NCBI RefSeq assembly: GCF_009362735.1
Contig: NZ_WHNP01000009.1
Location: 1-64,000 of the forward strand
Length of the DNA: 64,000 nt
Direction: 5' to 3'
DNA from: Paraburkholderia franconis
GTDB taxonomy: Bacteria; Pseudomonadota; Gammaproteobacteria; Burkholderiales; Burkholderiaceae
Below the pieces are notes generated by a model that saw only the letters and a program-made list of their open reading frames with translations, ran no database searches and was not told the DNA's origin. Position 1 is the stretch's first letter. Each line of letters begins with the position of its first letter. Positions 56,510-64,000 of this stretch are shown here, piece by piece. Position numbers and translations under genes: made by a program.

Positions 56510-57759
56510 TCAGTCATGCACCTTCCGACGCGCCCGTGCTGGTCGTCGAGCACCTGCGCAAGCAGTTCAACATCTACAACCGTCCCGCGGACCGTCTGAT
56601 ACAGGGTCTGACGGGCAAGGCGCGCTATCGTCGTCACGTCGCCCTCGACGATATTTCGTTTTCTCTTGCGCGAGGTGAAGCGATCGGCGTGCTCGGCCAG
56701 AACGGCGCCGGCAAGTCGACGCTGTTGAAGCTCGTGAGCGGTGTGCTCGAAGCAGATTCGGGAACGATCCGCCGTAACGGTCGTATCACGGGTCTGCTCG
56801 AACTCGGCACGGGCTTCGACTCGAAGCTGTCGGGCCGGGACAACATCGCTGTCAATGCGCGCCTCATCGGCATGACGGGTGACGAGATTGCAGAACGCCT
56901 CAACGACATCATTGCATTTTCGGAACTGGGCGAATTCATCGACGCCCCCGTGCGCACGTACTCGTCCGGGATGGTAATGCGTCTTGGCTTCGCGATTGCG
57001 ATCCACGCGGATCCCGTCTGCTTTATCGTCGACGAAGCACTGGCCGTGGGCGACGCACGCTTTCAGCAGAAGTGCCTGAAGCGAATCCGGGCCTTCCGCG
57101 ACCGCGGCGGATCCATTCTGTATGTGTCGCACGACATCAACTCGGTGAAGCTGCTGTGCGACCGCGCGCTGCTCCTGTCAAACGGCAAGGTGATCTTCGA
57201 CGGCGGCCCCGAAGAAGCCGCGCAAAGCTATTACCGGCTGATCGCCGGCGTCGACGATGCTCTGCGCAATGCCCGGGATGACGAGCAGGAATCGTATGGC
57301 GCGATGCGCACGCGAATTCTGCAAGTGACGATGGCGAACCGCTTCGGCGTCGGTGATCGGTTCGGCTCCGGCGAACAGGTAACTGTCACGCTCGACTGCG
57401 AGTCGTTGCAGGATGCGGAGCTGTCAGTTGGCATCCTGATCCGCGATCGTTTTGGTCAAGACGTGTTCGGGACAAATACTTCGCTACTTGGAAAACCGGC
57501 GGTCTTTCAGCAGGGCGGGCACGTCGAGTGCCGCTTTTCATTGCCGCTGAACTTTGCCCCCGGCAAATACACCTTGACCGTCGCACTGCATACGGACGAC
57601 ACGCACGTTCACGATTGTCAGCACTGGTGGGACGCGGCAGCGACGTTCGAGATCGCGGGTTTTACGAAGACGCCGTTTTCGGGCCTTTGCTACGTGCCGG
57701 TCGAATTTCAACAACACATCCCAGTGGATTCCGCACAATTTGCAACGAGCCAATCATGA
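56506..57759 (+). CDS. wzt: Polysaccharide export ATPase with C-terminal carbohydrate-binding domain
   Basis: GTG 56506 overlaps the wzm stop; the frame's upstream extension to 55819 lies inside wzm and is a shadow. The 417-residue product has Walker A GQNGAGKST at 64-72, signature YSSGMVMRL, Walker B CFIVDEALAVGD and the H-loop YVSHDINSVK. Residues about 255-410 are a beta-sandwich (Wzt C-terminal domain: VTVTLDCESLQDAELSVGIL, FGTNTSLLGK, YTLTVALHTDD). In E. coli O9a and similar systems that domain recognises a terminal modification, such as methyl-phosphate, on the chain end. The next gene is a methyltransferase, which fits a chain-terminating methyl group. Confidence 0.93.
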   Translation: MISHAPSDAPVLVVEHLRKQFNIYNRPADRLIQGLTGKARYRRHVALDDISFSLARGEAIGVLGQNGAGKSTLLKLVSGVLEADSGTIRRNGRITGLLELGTGFDSKLSGRDNIAVNARLIGMTGDEIAERLNDIIAFSELGEFIDAPVRTYSSGMVMRLGFAIAIHADPVCFIVDEALAVGDARFQQKCLKRIRAFRDRGGSILYVSHDINSVKLLCDRALLLSNGKVIFDGGPEEAAQSYYRLIAGVDDALRNARDDEQESYGAMRTRILQVTMANRFGVGDRFGSGEQVTVTLDCESLQDAELSVGILIRDRFGQDVFGTNTSLLGKPAVFQQGGHVECRFSLPLNFAPGKYTLTVALHTDDTHVHDCQHWWDAAATFEIAGFTKTPFSGLCYVPVEFQQHIPVDSAQFATSQS

Positions 57760-59078
57760 CTAACGCGGCACTCTCGGCTCTTATCGAGCGCGTCAAGGCG
57801 GAAGCGGCGACGCGCACGCCGGCACATCAACCCTTGTCGCGACCTGCGCTGCAGCTACCAGGCGATTCGGGCCGCGTGCGCGCGCGCGGCTTGCAGCAGA
57901 CGTCCGCTTCTCCGGCAGACGTCGGTGTCGAGCGATTCATGCTTGGCGATAACGACGATTTTATCGACGAAGCGTACCGTTATCTGCTCGGCCGCGAATC
58001 CGACGATTCGGGCCGACGGCATTACAGGGCGCAACTGGCGAATGGCGTTAGCCGGCTTAGTATCGCAGCGAAATTGCGGCTGTCGCGCGAGGGACGCAAC
58101 CGAGGTACAGGCACGGACGGGCTGAAATGGGCAATGGCGCTCACGGCCTTTGACAGCGCATTGCGTCCGCTGCGCATGAGCTTCGTGACGCGCTCGGCGA
58201 TGCGGCGTCTCGAACGGCGCGTGTCGAAACGCGCAGCGCTACTCGAATGCTGGCGCGCAATTGAAGATATCGAGGCGCGGCTTGATGAGCACAAGGCGCA
58301 CGTGGAGACTTCAATAGAAACCGCCGTGGCGACTGCAAGGGCAGCTGTTGCGAAGGCCGCGCAAGACGAGTCGCTCGTTTCGCAGCAAGTGCTCGACCGA
58401 TACTACCTCGCATTCGAAGACGCTAACCGCGGCTCTCAGGAGAGCGTCTCGGCCAAGCTCGCCGTCTATAACGACTGGCTCGGCACCCGCGTACCGGGGC
58501 GCCGCGGCCTGCAACATGCAATAGTCGACATCGGGTCTGGGCGTGGCGAATGGCTCGCGTATGTATCGGCAAAACATTTCGACGCGGTGGGGGTCGACGC
58601 GAACCCCGTTATGGTCGACATGTGCACGGCGCGTGGGTTCGACGTGCAATGCATGGACGCGCTCGGCTATTTGCGCAGCCTTCCTTCCCGATCGGTCGGC
58701 GCGGTCACGGGCTTTCACATCATCGAACATTTGCCGTTCGACTATCTTTATGCGCTCGTTGCGGAATGCAATCGCGTGCTGGTGGACGGAGGGTCGGTGC
58801 TGTTCGAGACTCCGAACCCGGAAAACGTCCTGGTCGGCAGCCACACGTTCTATCACGACTTCACACACCGTAACCCGGTCACGCCGTCTGCCATCACGTT
58901 CCTGCTTCAGTATCACGGCTTTGACGACATCGACATCATCAGAAGCAGCCCGTATCCGGAAGAAGCGAAAGTTCCGGGCAACGACCCGCTTACGGAGCGT
59001 GTGAACGGCCATCTGTGCGGACCGCAGGATTTCGCCGTAACTGGACGCAAGGCACGCGCGGCGGGAGATCTGGTTTGA
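57756..59078 (+). CDS. DUF4214 + SAM-dependent methyltransferase, possible chain terminator
   Basis: The ATG overlaps the wzt stop (ATGA). Residues about 64-115 (DDFIDEAYRYLLGRESDD, then AKLRLSREGRN) match the DUF4214 module also found at the start of the adhesin. Residues about 175-235 are coiled-coil-like. Residues about 250-440 are a class I methyltransferase with HAIVDIGSGRGEWLAYV (motif I near 255), GVDANPVMVDMCTARGFDV, TGFHIIEHLPFDYLYALVAE and GGSVLFETPNPENVLVGSH. The architecture with a coiled coil resembles WbdD-like terminators that set O-antigen length by capping, but the kinase part is absent. The 440-residue product overlaps the next gene by four bases (TTGA). Confidence 0.88.
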   Translation: MTNAALSALIERVKAEAATRTPAHQPLSRPALQLPGDSGRVRARGLQQTSASPADVGVERFMLGDNDDFIDEAYRYLLGRESDDSGRRHYRAQLANGVSRLSIAAKLRLSREGRNRGTGTDGLKWAMALTAFDSALRPLRMSFVTRSAMRRLERRVSKRAALLECWRAIEDIEARLDEHKAHVETSIETAVATARAAVAKAAQDESLVSQQVLDRYYLAFEDANRGSQESVSAKLAVYNDWLGTRVPGRRGLQHAIVDIGSGRGEWLAYVSAKHFDAVGVDANPVMVDMCTARGFDVQCMDALGYLRSLPSRSVGAVTGFHIIEHLPFDYLYALVAECNRVLVDGGSVLFETPNPENVLVGSHTFYHDFTHRNPVTPSAITFLLQYHGFDDIDIIRSSPYPEEAKVPGNDPLTERVNGHLCGPQDFAVTGRKARAAGDLV

Positions 59079-60103
59079 AGATACTTGTGACGGCCAATCT
59101 GGTGCCGTTCATCCACGGCGGTGCGACTTATCACGTCAACGGGGTCGTGGACGCATTGCGGCAAGCAGGACACTACGTCGAATTGCTGAAGCTGCCGTTT
59201 CGCTTCTCGCCGGAAGCCGACATTGCGCGCGCGATGAAGCATGCCTCGTCGCTCGATTTTGTGCAGCCCAACGGCGTGTCGATCGATCGCGTGATCAGCC
59301 TTCAGTTCCCGGGATATGGCATCGCCCATCCCAATCATTACGCGTGGGTCATGCATCAGCATCGCGCCGCGTACGAACTGTACGATCCCGCGCGGTCGAC
59401 ACCGGAATTCGACGCATTGCGCGAGCAGATCATCGCCTTCGATAACGCGTCGTTGACGCGCGCCCGAGCCGTGTTCGCGAATTCGGGGCGGGTCGCGGAG
59501 CGCTTGAAGCAGTTCAACGGCATTGGCGCGCAGCCGCTTTATCATCCGCCGGCGCATACCGGGCATTTCCGGTGCGACGACGCGTTGCCATACGTCTTCT
59601 TTCCCAGTCGGCTCGAGACGCTCAAGCGCCAGCACCTGGTGATCGAGGCGGCCCGACACATGCGCTCGTCGCTCAAGATCGTGCTTGCGGGTGACGGAGG
59701 CCAGCGCAAAGCGTACGCGGCATTGATCGAACGGCTCGGCGTGGGTGATCGCGTTGCGCTGATCGGCCACGTTACGGAAGAAGAGAAGCGTGCCTTTTAT
59801 GCGCGTGCGCAAGCAGTCGTTTTTCCCGCTTTCGACGAAGACTACGGCTATATCACGCTCGAGGCGATGCTTTCCTCCAAGCCCGTGCTGACTTGTGCCG
59901 ACGCGGGCGGCCCGCTCGAGTTCATTTGCCACGGCGACAACGGCTGGATCGAGGAACCCGCCGCCGAGGCGCTTGCCGCTCGTCTCGACTGGATCGCCGC
60001 GCATCCGCGCGAAACGGCTGAAGCGGGCGCGCGGGCGCTCGAGACGTGGTGCTCGGCTGACATTTCCTGGGAGCGAGTGGTCCAGGTACTGACCGCCGCA
60101 TGA
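59075..60103 (+). CDS. GT4-family glycosyltransferase (TTG start)
   Basis: The start is TTG 59075, which overlaps the upstream stop and follows GGGAGATC; it gives MKILVTANLVPFIHGGATYH. The upstream extension of the frame is a shadow. The 342-residue protein has the GT-B donor half: FFPSRLETLKRQHLVIEAAR, IVLAGDGGQRKAYAALIERL, ALIGHVTEEEKRAFYARAQA, DEDYGYITLEAMLSSKPVLT and AGGPLEFICHGDNGW. It is closely similar in style to the first half of the next gene (DEDYGLITLEAMLAAKPVIA), so the two may have arisen by duplication. Donor and acceptor unknown. Confidence 0.92.
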   Translation: MKILVTANLVPFIHGGATYHVNGVVDALRQAGHYVELLKLPFRFSPEADIARAMKHASSLDFVQPNGVSIDRVISLQFPGYGIAHPNHYAWVMHQHRAAYELYDPARSTPEFDALREQIIAFDNASLTRARAVFANSGRVAERLKQFNGIGAQPLYHPPAHTGHFRCDDALPYVFFPSRLETLKRQHLVIEAARHMRSSLKIVLAGDGGQRKAYAALIERLGVGDRVALIGHVTEEEKRAFYARAQAVVFPAFDEDYGYITLEAMLSSKPVLTCADAGGPLEFICHGDNGWIEEPAAEALAARLDWIAAHPRETAEAGARALETWCSADISWERVVQVLTAA

Positions 60104-60115
60104 GCGAATCGAATC

Positions 60116-62566
60116 ATGAAAATTGCAATTGTTGCACCCAGCCCGGTGCCCTTTGTCATCGGCGGTGCCGAGAATCTGTGGTGGGGCCTTGTCAACGCGT
60201 TCAATGCGCAGCCCGGCGTACAGGCCGATCTGCTGAAGGTGCCGAGCCCCGAACGGAACATGGGCGAACTCCTGTCGAGCTATCGTCATTTTTCTTCGCT
60301 CAATCTCGATCACTTCGACATGGTGATCAGCACGAAGTACCCGGCCTGGGCAATTCGTCATCGCAACCATGTCGTCTATCTGCAGCATACCCTTCGCGGC
60401 CTGTACGACTGCTATCCGGAGCGTATGCCGACCACATTCGATCGGCAGCTGCTGCTGTCGCTCGGCATGCCGGAGCGCATCGTTCGGGCGCTTGCGGAGT
60501 ACCGCGCGCATGACGTCGAGTTCGATGAACTGCTGGAAGCGCTCGACAGCGCCTTCGCGCGCGCGCCCGAATCGATGTGCTGGGCGTTTCCGGGCCCTGT
60601 GACTCGTGCGGCGATCCGACTTCTCGATGCCGTTGCCATGCGTCCCGATAAGATCGGGCACTATGCGGCCATTTCGCGCGTCGTGGCAAAGCGGGACGGG
60701 TACTTTCCCGAGGGCGTCGACGTCGCCGTCCATCATCACCCGACGAATCTTCAAGGGCTTGTTGCAGGTCCGCAAGAGACGATCTTCAGCGCGAGCCGGC
60801 TCGATCCGCTGAAGCGAATCGACATCATCATCGAAGCGTACAAGGCGAGCCGGCTTGACGTGCCGCTGCACATTGCTGGCAGCGGGCCCGACGAGGCGCG
60901 ATTGCGCGCGGCTGCGAGCGACCACCCCGGCATCCGGTTCCTGGGGCGCGTGCCTGATGCCGTATTGGCGCAGGAGTACGCTCGCGCGGTCTGCGTGCCA
61001 TTCGTCCCGCGCGACGAGGACTACGGGCTGATCACACTGGAGGCAATGCTGGCAGCAAAACCGGTGATCGCGACGACCGATTCCGGCGGCCCGATGGAAT
61101 TGATCGAACATGGCCACAGCGGGCTGATCGTCGAACCGGACGCGCGTGCGCTGGCTGATGCGATGCGGGTGCTATGCGGCGACCTGGCGCGTGCAAGGGA
61201 GATGGGGCTGGCGGCCCGATCGCATGCCGCGAGACTTGACTGGGATACGTTGTGCAAGGCACTGCTCGAAGGCGCTCATACAGCGGCAGCCAAAGCGGCA
61301 ATGGCGGAACCTGCAGCTCAAATAAAGGTGAATGGGGCGACGGGCAGTACCGCGCCGGCGATTGTCGCGCGCCGCGCGAAGCCCGTGCTTGGCGTGCTCA
61401 ATACCTATCCGATCGCTCCCGTCGTAAGCGGCGGCAAACTTCGCCTCCACGGCCTGTATTCGCACGTGGCGGACGACTTCGACGTGCGCTTCGTCAACCT
61501 CGCTTCGCCGGATACGAGACGCCACGTCCGTCACCTGAAGGATGGCTTCAGTGAGGAACTGGTGCCCAAATCAAGCGACTTCATCAAACTGGAGGGCGAG
61601 CTGGGAGAAACGCTCGGCGCATCGGTCGAAGATCTGACCGCGGCAATGCATCCCCGCAGCGCGCCGCAGTGGCTCGATGCCATCGACCGGCTGGCCCGGA
61701 CAGCGGAATTGATGGTGTGTTCGCACCCGTATGCGCTGCCCGCACTGCGCGAGGTCTCGTCCACTGCGTTCGTTTACGAGGCGCACAACGTGGAGGCCGA
61801 TCTGAAGCGCGACATTTTCGGCTCGCATCAGTGGGCAGTCGATCGTGTCGCAGCGCTGGAGAGACAGGCCGTACGTGAGGGGGTGCTCGTCACGGCGTGC
61901 TCCACGCAGGATCGAGACCGGTTGCATTCGCTCTATGAGCGCGTGGACGCCGCGAATCTGATTGTAGTGCCCAACGGCATCGACGTCGGTACAACGCCTT
62001 TCCGTCAGAGTGCTATAGCTCAGCGAAGCCGCGCGAAGCTCGGTATAGACGGCCCGCTCGCGCTCTTCATGGGAAGCGCTCATGGCCCGAATGCCGACGC
62101 CGCGCGTGTCATTTTCGAGGCCGCTGCCCACCTTCCGCATGTGCAATTCCTGCTGCTCGGCTCCGTGTGCGACATGGTTTCGCGCTGGGACCGACCGGGC
62201 AACATCGGGCTCGCCGGCGTTATTAGCGAGGTCGAAAAGCATTGCTGGCTGGAAGTGGCGGACATGGGTCTGAATCCGGTGGTGTCCGGCTCGGGTACCA
62301 ACTTGAAGCTGATCGAGTACGCTGCGGCGGGCTTGCCGATCGTCAGCACCGCATTCGGAGCGCGCGGAGCGGGTTTTAGAGCGGGGCGGGACTATATTGA
62401 TGCCGGAGAAGCCGCGTTTGCCGAAGGTATCGCCGAGATGCTGCGACTCGACGAAACGGCCCGCGATGCAATGATTCGCGAGGCGCGTTCCCACGTCGAA
62501 AAAGAAGCCAACTGGCCGCTGATAGCCCGAGCCTACGCGGGCAGGCTGAAGAATCTGGTCTGTTGA
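60116..62566 (+). CDS. Bifunctional protein with two GT4 glycosyltransferase domains
   Basis: The 816-residue protein joins two GT-B enzymes. Residues 1-390 begin MKIAIVAPSPVPFVIGGAEN and hold ASRLDPLKRIDIIIEAYKAS, DEDYGLITLEAMLAAKPVIA and SGGPMELIEHGHSGLIVEPD. A linker of about 35 residues (AAAKAAMAEPAAQIKVNG) follows. Residues 415-810 begin KPVLGVLNTYPIAPVVSGGK and hold FVYEAHNVEADLKRDIFGSH, VVPNGIDVGTTPFRQSA, ALFMGSAHGPNADAARVIFE and SGTNLKLIEYAAAGLPIVST. The second domain resembles enzymes that start or extend glycan chains. A single polypeptide probably adds two sugars in succession. Starts 12 bases after the previous gene. Confidence 0.93.
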   Translation: MKIAIVAPSPVPFVIGGAENLWWGLVNAFNAQPGVQADLLKVPSPERNMGELLSSYRHFSSLNLDHFDMVISTKYPAWAIRHRNHVVYLQHTLRGLYDCYPERMPTTFDRQLLLSLGMPERIVRALAEYRAHDVEFDELLEALDSAFARAPESMCWAFPGPVTRAAIRLLDAVAMRPDKIGHYAAISRVVAKRDGYFPEGVDVAVHHHPTNLQGLVAGPQETIFSASRLDPLKRIDIIIEAYKASRLDVPLHIAGSGPDEARLRAAASDHPGIRFLGRVPDAVLAQEYARAVCVPFVPRDEDYGLITLEAMLAAKPVIATTDSGGPMELIEHGHSGLIVEPDARALADAMRVLCGDLARAREMGLAARSHAARLDWDTLCKALLEGAHTAAAKAAMAEPAAQIKVNGATGSTAPAIVARRAKPVLGVLNTYPIAPVVSGGKLRLHGLYSHVADDFDVRFVNLASPDTRRHVRHLKDGFSEELVPKSSDFIKLEGELGETLGASVEDLTAAMHPRSAPQWLDAIDRLARTAELMVCSHPYALPALREVSSTAFVYEAHNVEADLKRDIFGSHQWAVDRVAALERQAVREGVLVTACSTQDRDRLHSLYERVDAANLIVVPNGIDVGTTPFRQSAIAQRSRAKLGIDGPLALFMGSAHGPNADAARVIFEAAAHLPHVQFLLLGSVCDMVSRWDRPGNIGLAGVISEVEKHCWLEVADMGLNPVVSGSGTNLKLIEYAAAGLPIVSTAFGARGAGFRAGRDYIDAGEAAFAEGIAEMLRLDETARDAMIREARSHVEKEANWPLIARAYAGRLKNLVC

Positions 62567-62626
62567 GTGACGAGGCGTGGCAGGAGCCACGCCCTCAACG
62601 ATATAGAGCCGCGCGAGAAAAAGGTC

Positions 62627-62860
62627 TTAAAGGAACAGGTGGCCAACGGACGCGAGCCCGTCTGGCTGACCGGTCAGCGTAAGCTCCACTGTGCCCGTAT
62701 GTACGGCAAGCTGCGCATGATCCGGTCCCGTCACTTCGCGGAGCAAGCCGTCAACCAGGTCATACGACTGGTCAAGAAAACCAAGTGCTTCATGGCACAG
62801 CGAACTCTCGGGGGCACCGGACGTCGTGTGCGCTTTTGTCGGGGGAGTTTGTTGGGACAT
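62627..62860 (-). CDS. Small protein of unknown function (77 residues)
   Basis: ATG 62860 gives MSQQTPPTKAHTTSGAPESS, LCHEALGFLDQSYDLVDGLL and TGTVELTLTGQPDGLASVGH. It has a polar N-terminus, one short helix and two strands. It lies between the end of the polysaccharide operon and the outer membrane protein gene, whose stop is 56 bases upstream on the same strand, so it is likely co-transcribed. A longer open frame to 63238 exists but is antisense-like inside the neighbour. No recognised family; the ribosome site is weak. Confidence 0.45.
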   Translation of the reverse strand: MSQQTPPTKAHTTSGAPESSLCHEALGFLDQSYDLVDGLLREVTGPDHAQLAVHTGTVELTLTGQPDGLASVGHLFL

Positions 62861-62915
62861 GGCAGAGCCTGTAAAGTTCGAAGCCGCAGTGTAGCGCAAT
62901 GAACGCATGTTGGAA

Positions 62916-64000
62916 TCAGTATTTCCATGACAAACCCACCGATGCGCTGCGAACCGTGTACGAGAAAATCGGAATCGAATCCGCGACTCGCTGTACGGAC
63001 AATTGCGCGTAGGCAGACCAGGCATGCGACAAAGGATATACATAGCGAAGCGACGCAGAGCGTAGCGTCTGTTGCCGGGCTTCGTCGCCAAAAAAGATGG
63101 GATCATACGACGACGCATCCGTTTGGGTGCGTTGCTGATAGATCGCCTCGAGGCGTCCCCGACGCCGCATGTCATAGTCGAGTTCGAAATAGGTCGAGTA
63201 GCCATGACGGCTACCACCGGGGCGGCCATTGTGCTCACGGTCCCACGAAGGACCGATCAGGAACAGCAGCGTCGTTCGCTCGCCAACCCGCGCATTGAGT
63301 GCCGCTCGCGGTTCAACGCGCAGCGCGTTATACATCGAGTTGCCCGGATAGACGGTATCGTCGACAGTCAGATCGATACCCGCACGGGCGATCAGGCCCG
63401 TTAGCGTGACCACTGGCGACCAGTTGTTGGCATGCCATACGATATCGCGCTGATAGAGCTGCGTGCCAAGCCACAACACATCTGCGATCACCTCGTTACC
63501 CACTTGCCAGTGACCCAGCGAAGTCTGATGGGCGACACCGAGTGTCGCAACGCGCTGGTCGTACGCATGGTCGCGGCGATATTGGCGGCTCGCGAAGCCT
63601 GCGATCAGGCTGCTGTTTGGAACGCCAGGAATCGGCAGCCCGCCCTGCAGCGACGATTCGAGATATTGGTCACCGCGCGCGAGGCTCGATGGAGCCAGCA
63701 CCAGTGAATCGATCGGCGCACCCGATGCGAACGTCACGAGCGAGCTAGAGGGCCCGAAGTTCGCGTTCGACGTAACACCGACGCCGAGCGAGGCAGCCGC
63801 TTGCGGGCGCCTGACGTTCTGCACGCAAGGGTTGTCGCGATAGAACACGATCAGCTTCTGAATAGGTGCAGGCACGGCGAATCGCTCTTCGATGCGTGCA
63901 AGCGTTTGCCGCGTCAGGTCTCGCTCGCCGAGCTGGCAATAGAGGAGCGCGACGTCCAGCAGCGCACCGGCTTCGCGCGGGTCACGGCGGACGAGTTCGT
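62916..64000 (-). CDS. TPR-containing outer membrane beta-barrel protein (Slam/DUF560-like), 5' end outside the window
   Basis: The frame is open through the right edge, so the start is not seen. The visible N-terminal part is TPR-like (ELVRRDPREAGALLDVALLY, RDLTRQTLARIEERFAVPAP). From about 63830 downward it is a beta-barrel with alternating strands (ASLGVGVTSNANFGPSSSLV, ATLGVAHQTSLGHWQVGNEV, YSTYFELDYDMRRRGRLEAI) ending SIPIFSYTVRSASVGLSWKY, with an aromatic last residue. This TPR-plus-barrel layout is that of surface lipoprotein assembly modulators (DUF560) and related outer membrane secretins. Its role may be display of a surface component next to the polysaccharide operon. Confidence 0.7.
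   Translation of the reverse strand, partial: ELVRRDPREAGALLDVALLYCQLGERDLTRQTLARIEERFAVPAPIQKLIVFYRDNPCVQNVRRPQAAASLGVGVTSNANFGPSSSLVTFASGAPIDSLVLAPSSLARGDQYLESSLQGGLPIPGVPNSSLIAGFASRQYRRDHAYDQRVATLGVAHQTSLGHWQVGNEVIADVLWLGTQLYQRDIVWHANNWSPVVTLTGLIARAGIDLTVDDTVYPGNSMYNALRVEPRAALNARVGERTTLLFLIGPSWDREHNGRPGGSRHGYSTYFELDYDMRRRGRLEAIYQQRTQTDASSYDPIFFGDEARQQTLRSASLRYVYPLSHAWSAYAQLSVQRVADSIPIFSYTVRSASVGLSWKY

Overview
The window is high-GC DNA with the codon use and gene families of a Burkholderiaceae beta-proteobacterium, most probably Paraburkholderia or a close relative. The indicators are a Burkholderia-type trimeric porin, an HU protein with a Lys/Ala tail, a MocR regulator, an Anbu/ATP-grasp/alpha-E/transglutaminase set, and CRP-type and c-di-GMP-linked exopolysaccharide genes. 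It reads as chromosomal backbone interrupted by two accessory regions. I saw no tRNA, rRNA, CRISPR array or intact insertion sequence.

Region 1 (1-4748): start of a formate dehydrogenase alpha gene (runs off the left edge), a YihY-family membrane protein, a general porin with a terminator, and the proteasome-like protease Anbu.

Region 2 (4749-18057): a polysaccharide island lying between anbu and the three genes that normally accompany it. It holds glmS divergent from an nfrB-nfrA-wecB-like operon with a small secreted protein and a DUF2334 deacetylase. The NfrB-like glycosyltransferase keeps a C-terminal MshEN domain expected to bind c-di-GMP, as in the E. coli N4-glycan-receptor pathway. 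The island is decaying or rearranged: a frameshifted glycoside hydrolase is fused to a LuxR C-terminus, the deacetylase is frameshifted, and bcsG is 5'-truncated next to a bcsR-like remnant.

Region 3 (18058-34669): transglutaminase, alpha-E and circularly permuted ATP-grasp genes, HU, a MocR regulator, a POT peptide symporter, an XRE-cupin regulator, and a complete peptide uptake operon (oppABCDF-like plus an OprD-family porin).

Region 4 (34741-64000): accessory surface region. After panE come gene fragments (GT4, MarR, CsgG-like). There are two paralogous Crp/Fnr regulators that converge on a 1183-residue DUF4214-containing S-layer/adhesin-like protein and a cluster of very small overlapping genes. 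Then follow two divergent acyltransferases, a type I secretion operon (ABC-HlyD-TolC) and, divergent from it, an ABC-transporter-dependent polysaccharide operon (GT4, Wzm, Wzt, DUF4214-methyltransferase, GT4, tandem GT4). A TPR/beta-barrel outer membrane protein runs off the right edge.

The most interesting signal is regulatory and architectural. Perfect or near-perfect TGTGA-N6-TCACA palindromes occur in front of the adhesin, one Crp/Fnr gene, the divergent acyltransferases and the divergent T1SS/polysaccharide operons. I found none elsewhere in the window by eye. Both local Crp/Fnr proteins carry a CRP-type recognition helix (SRETVSR). Together this looks like one co-regulated system that secretes a surface-layer-like protein by type I secretion and builds the polysaccharide that may hold it, comparable in layout to the Caulobacter RsaA locus.
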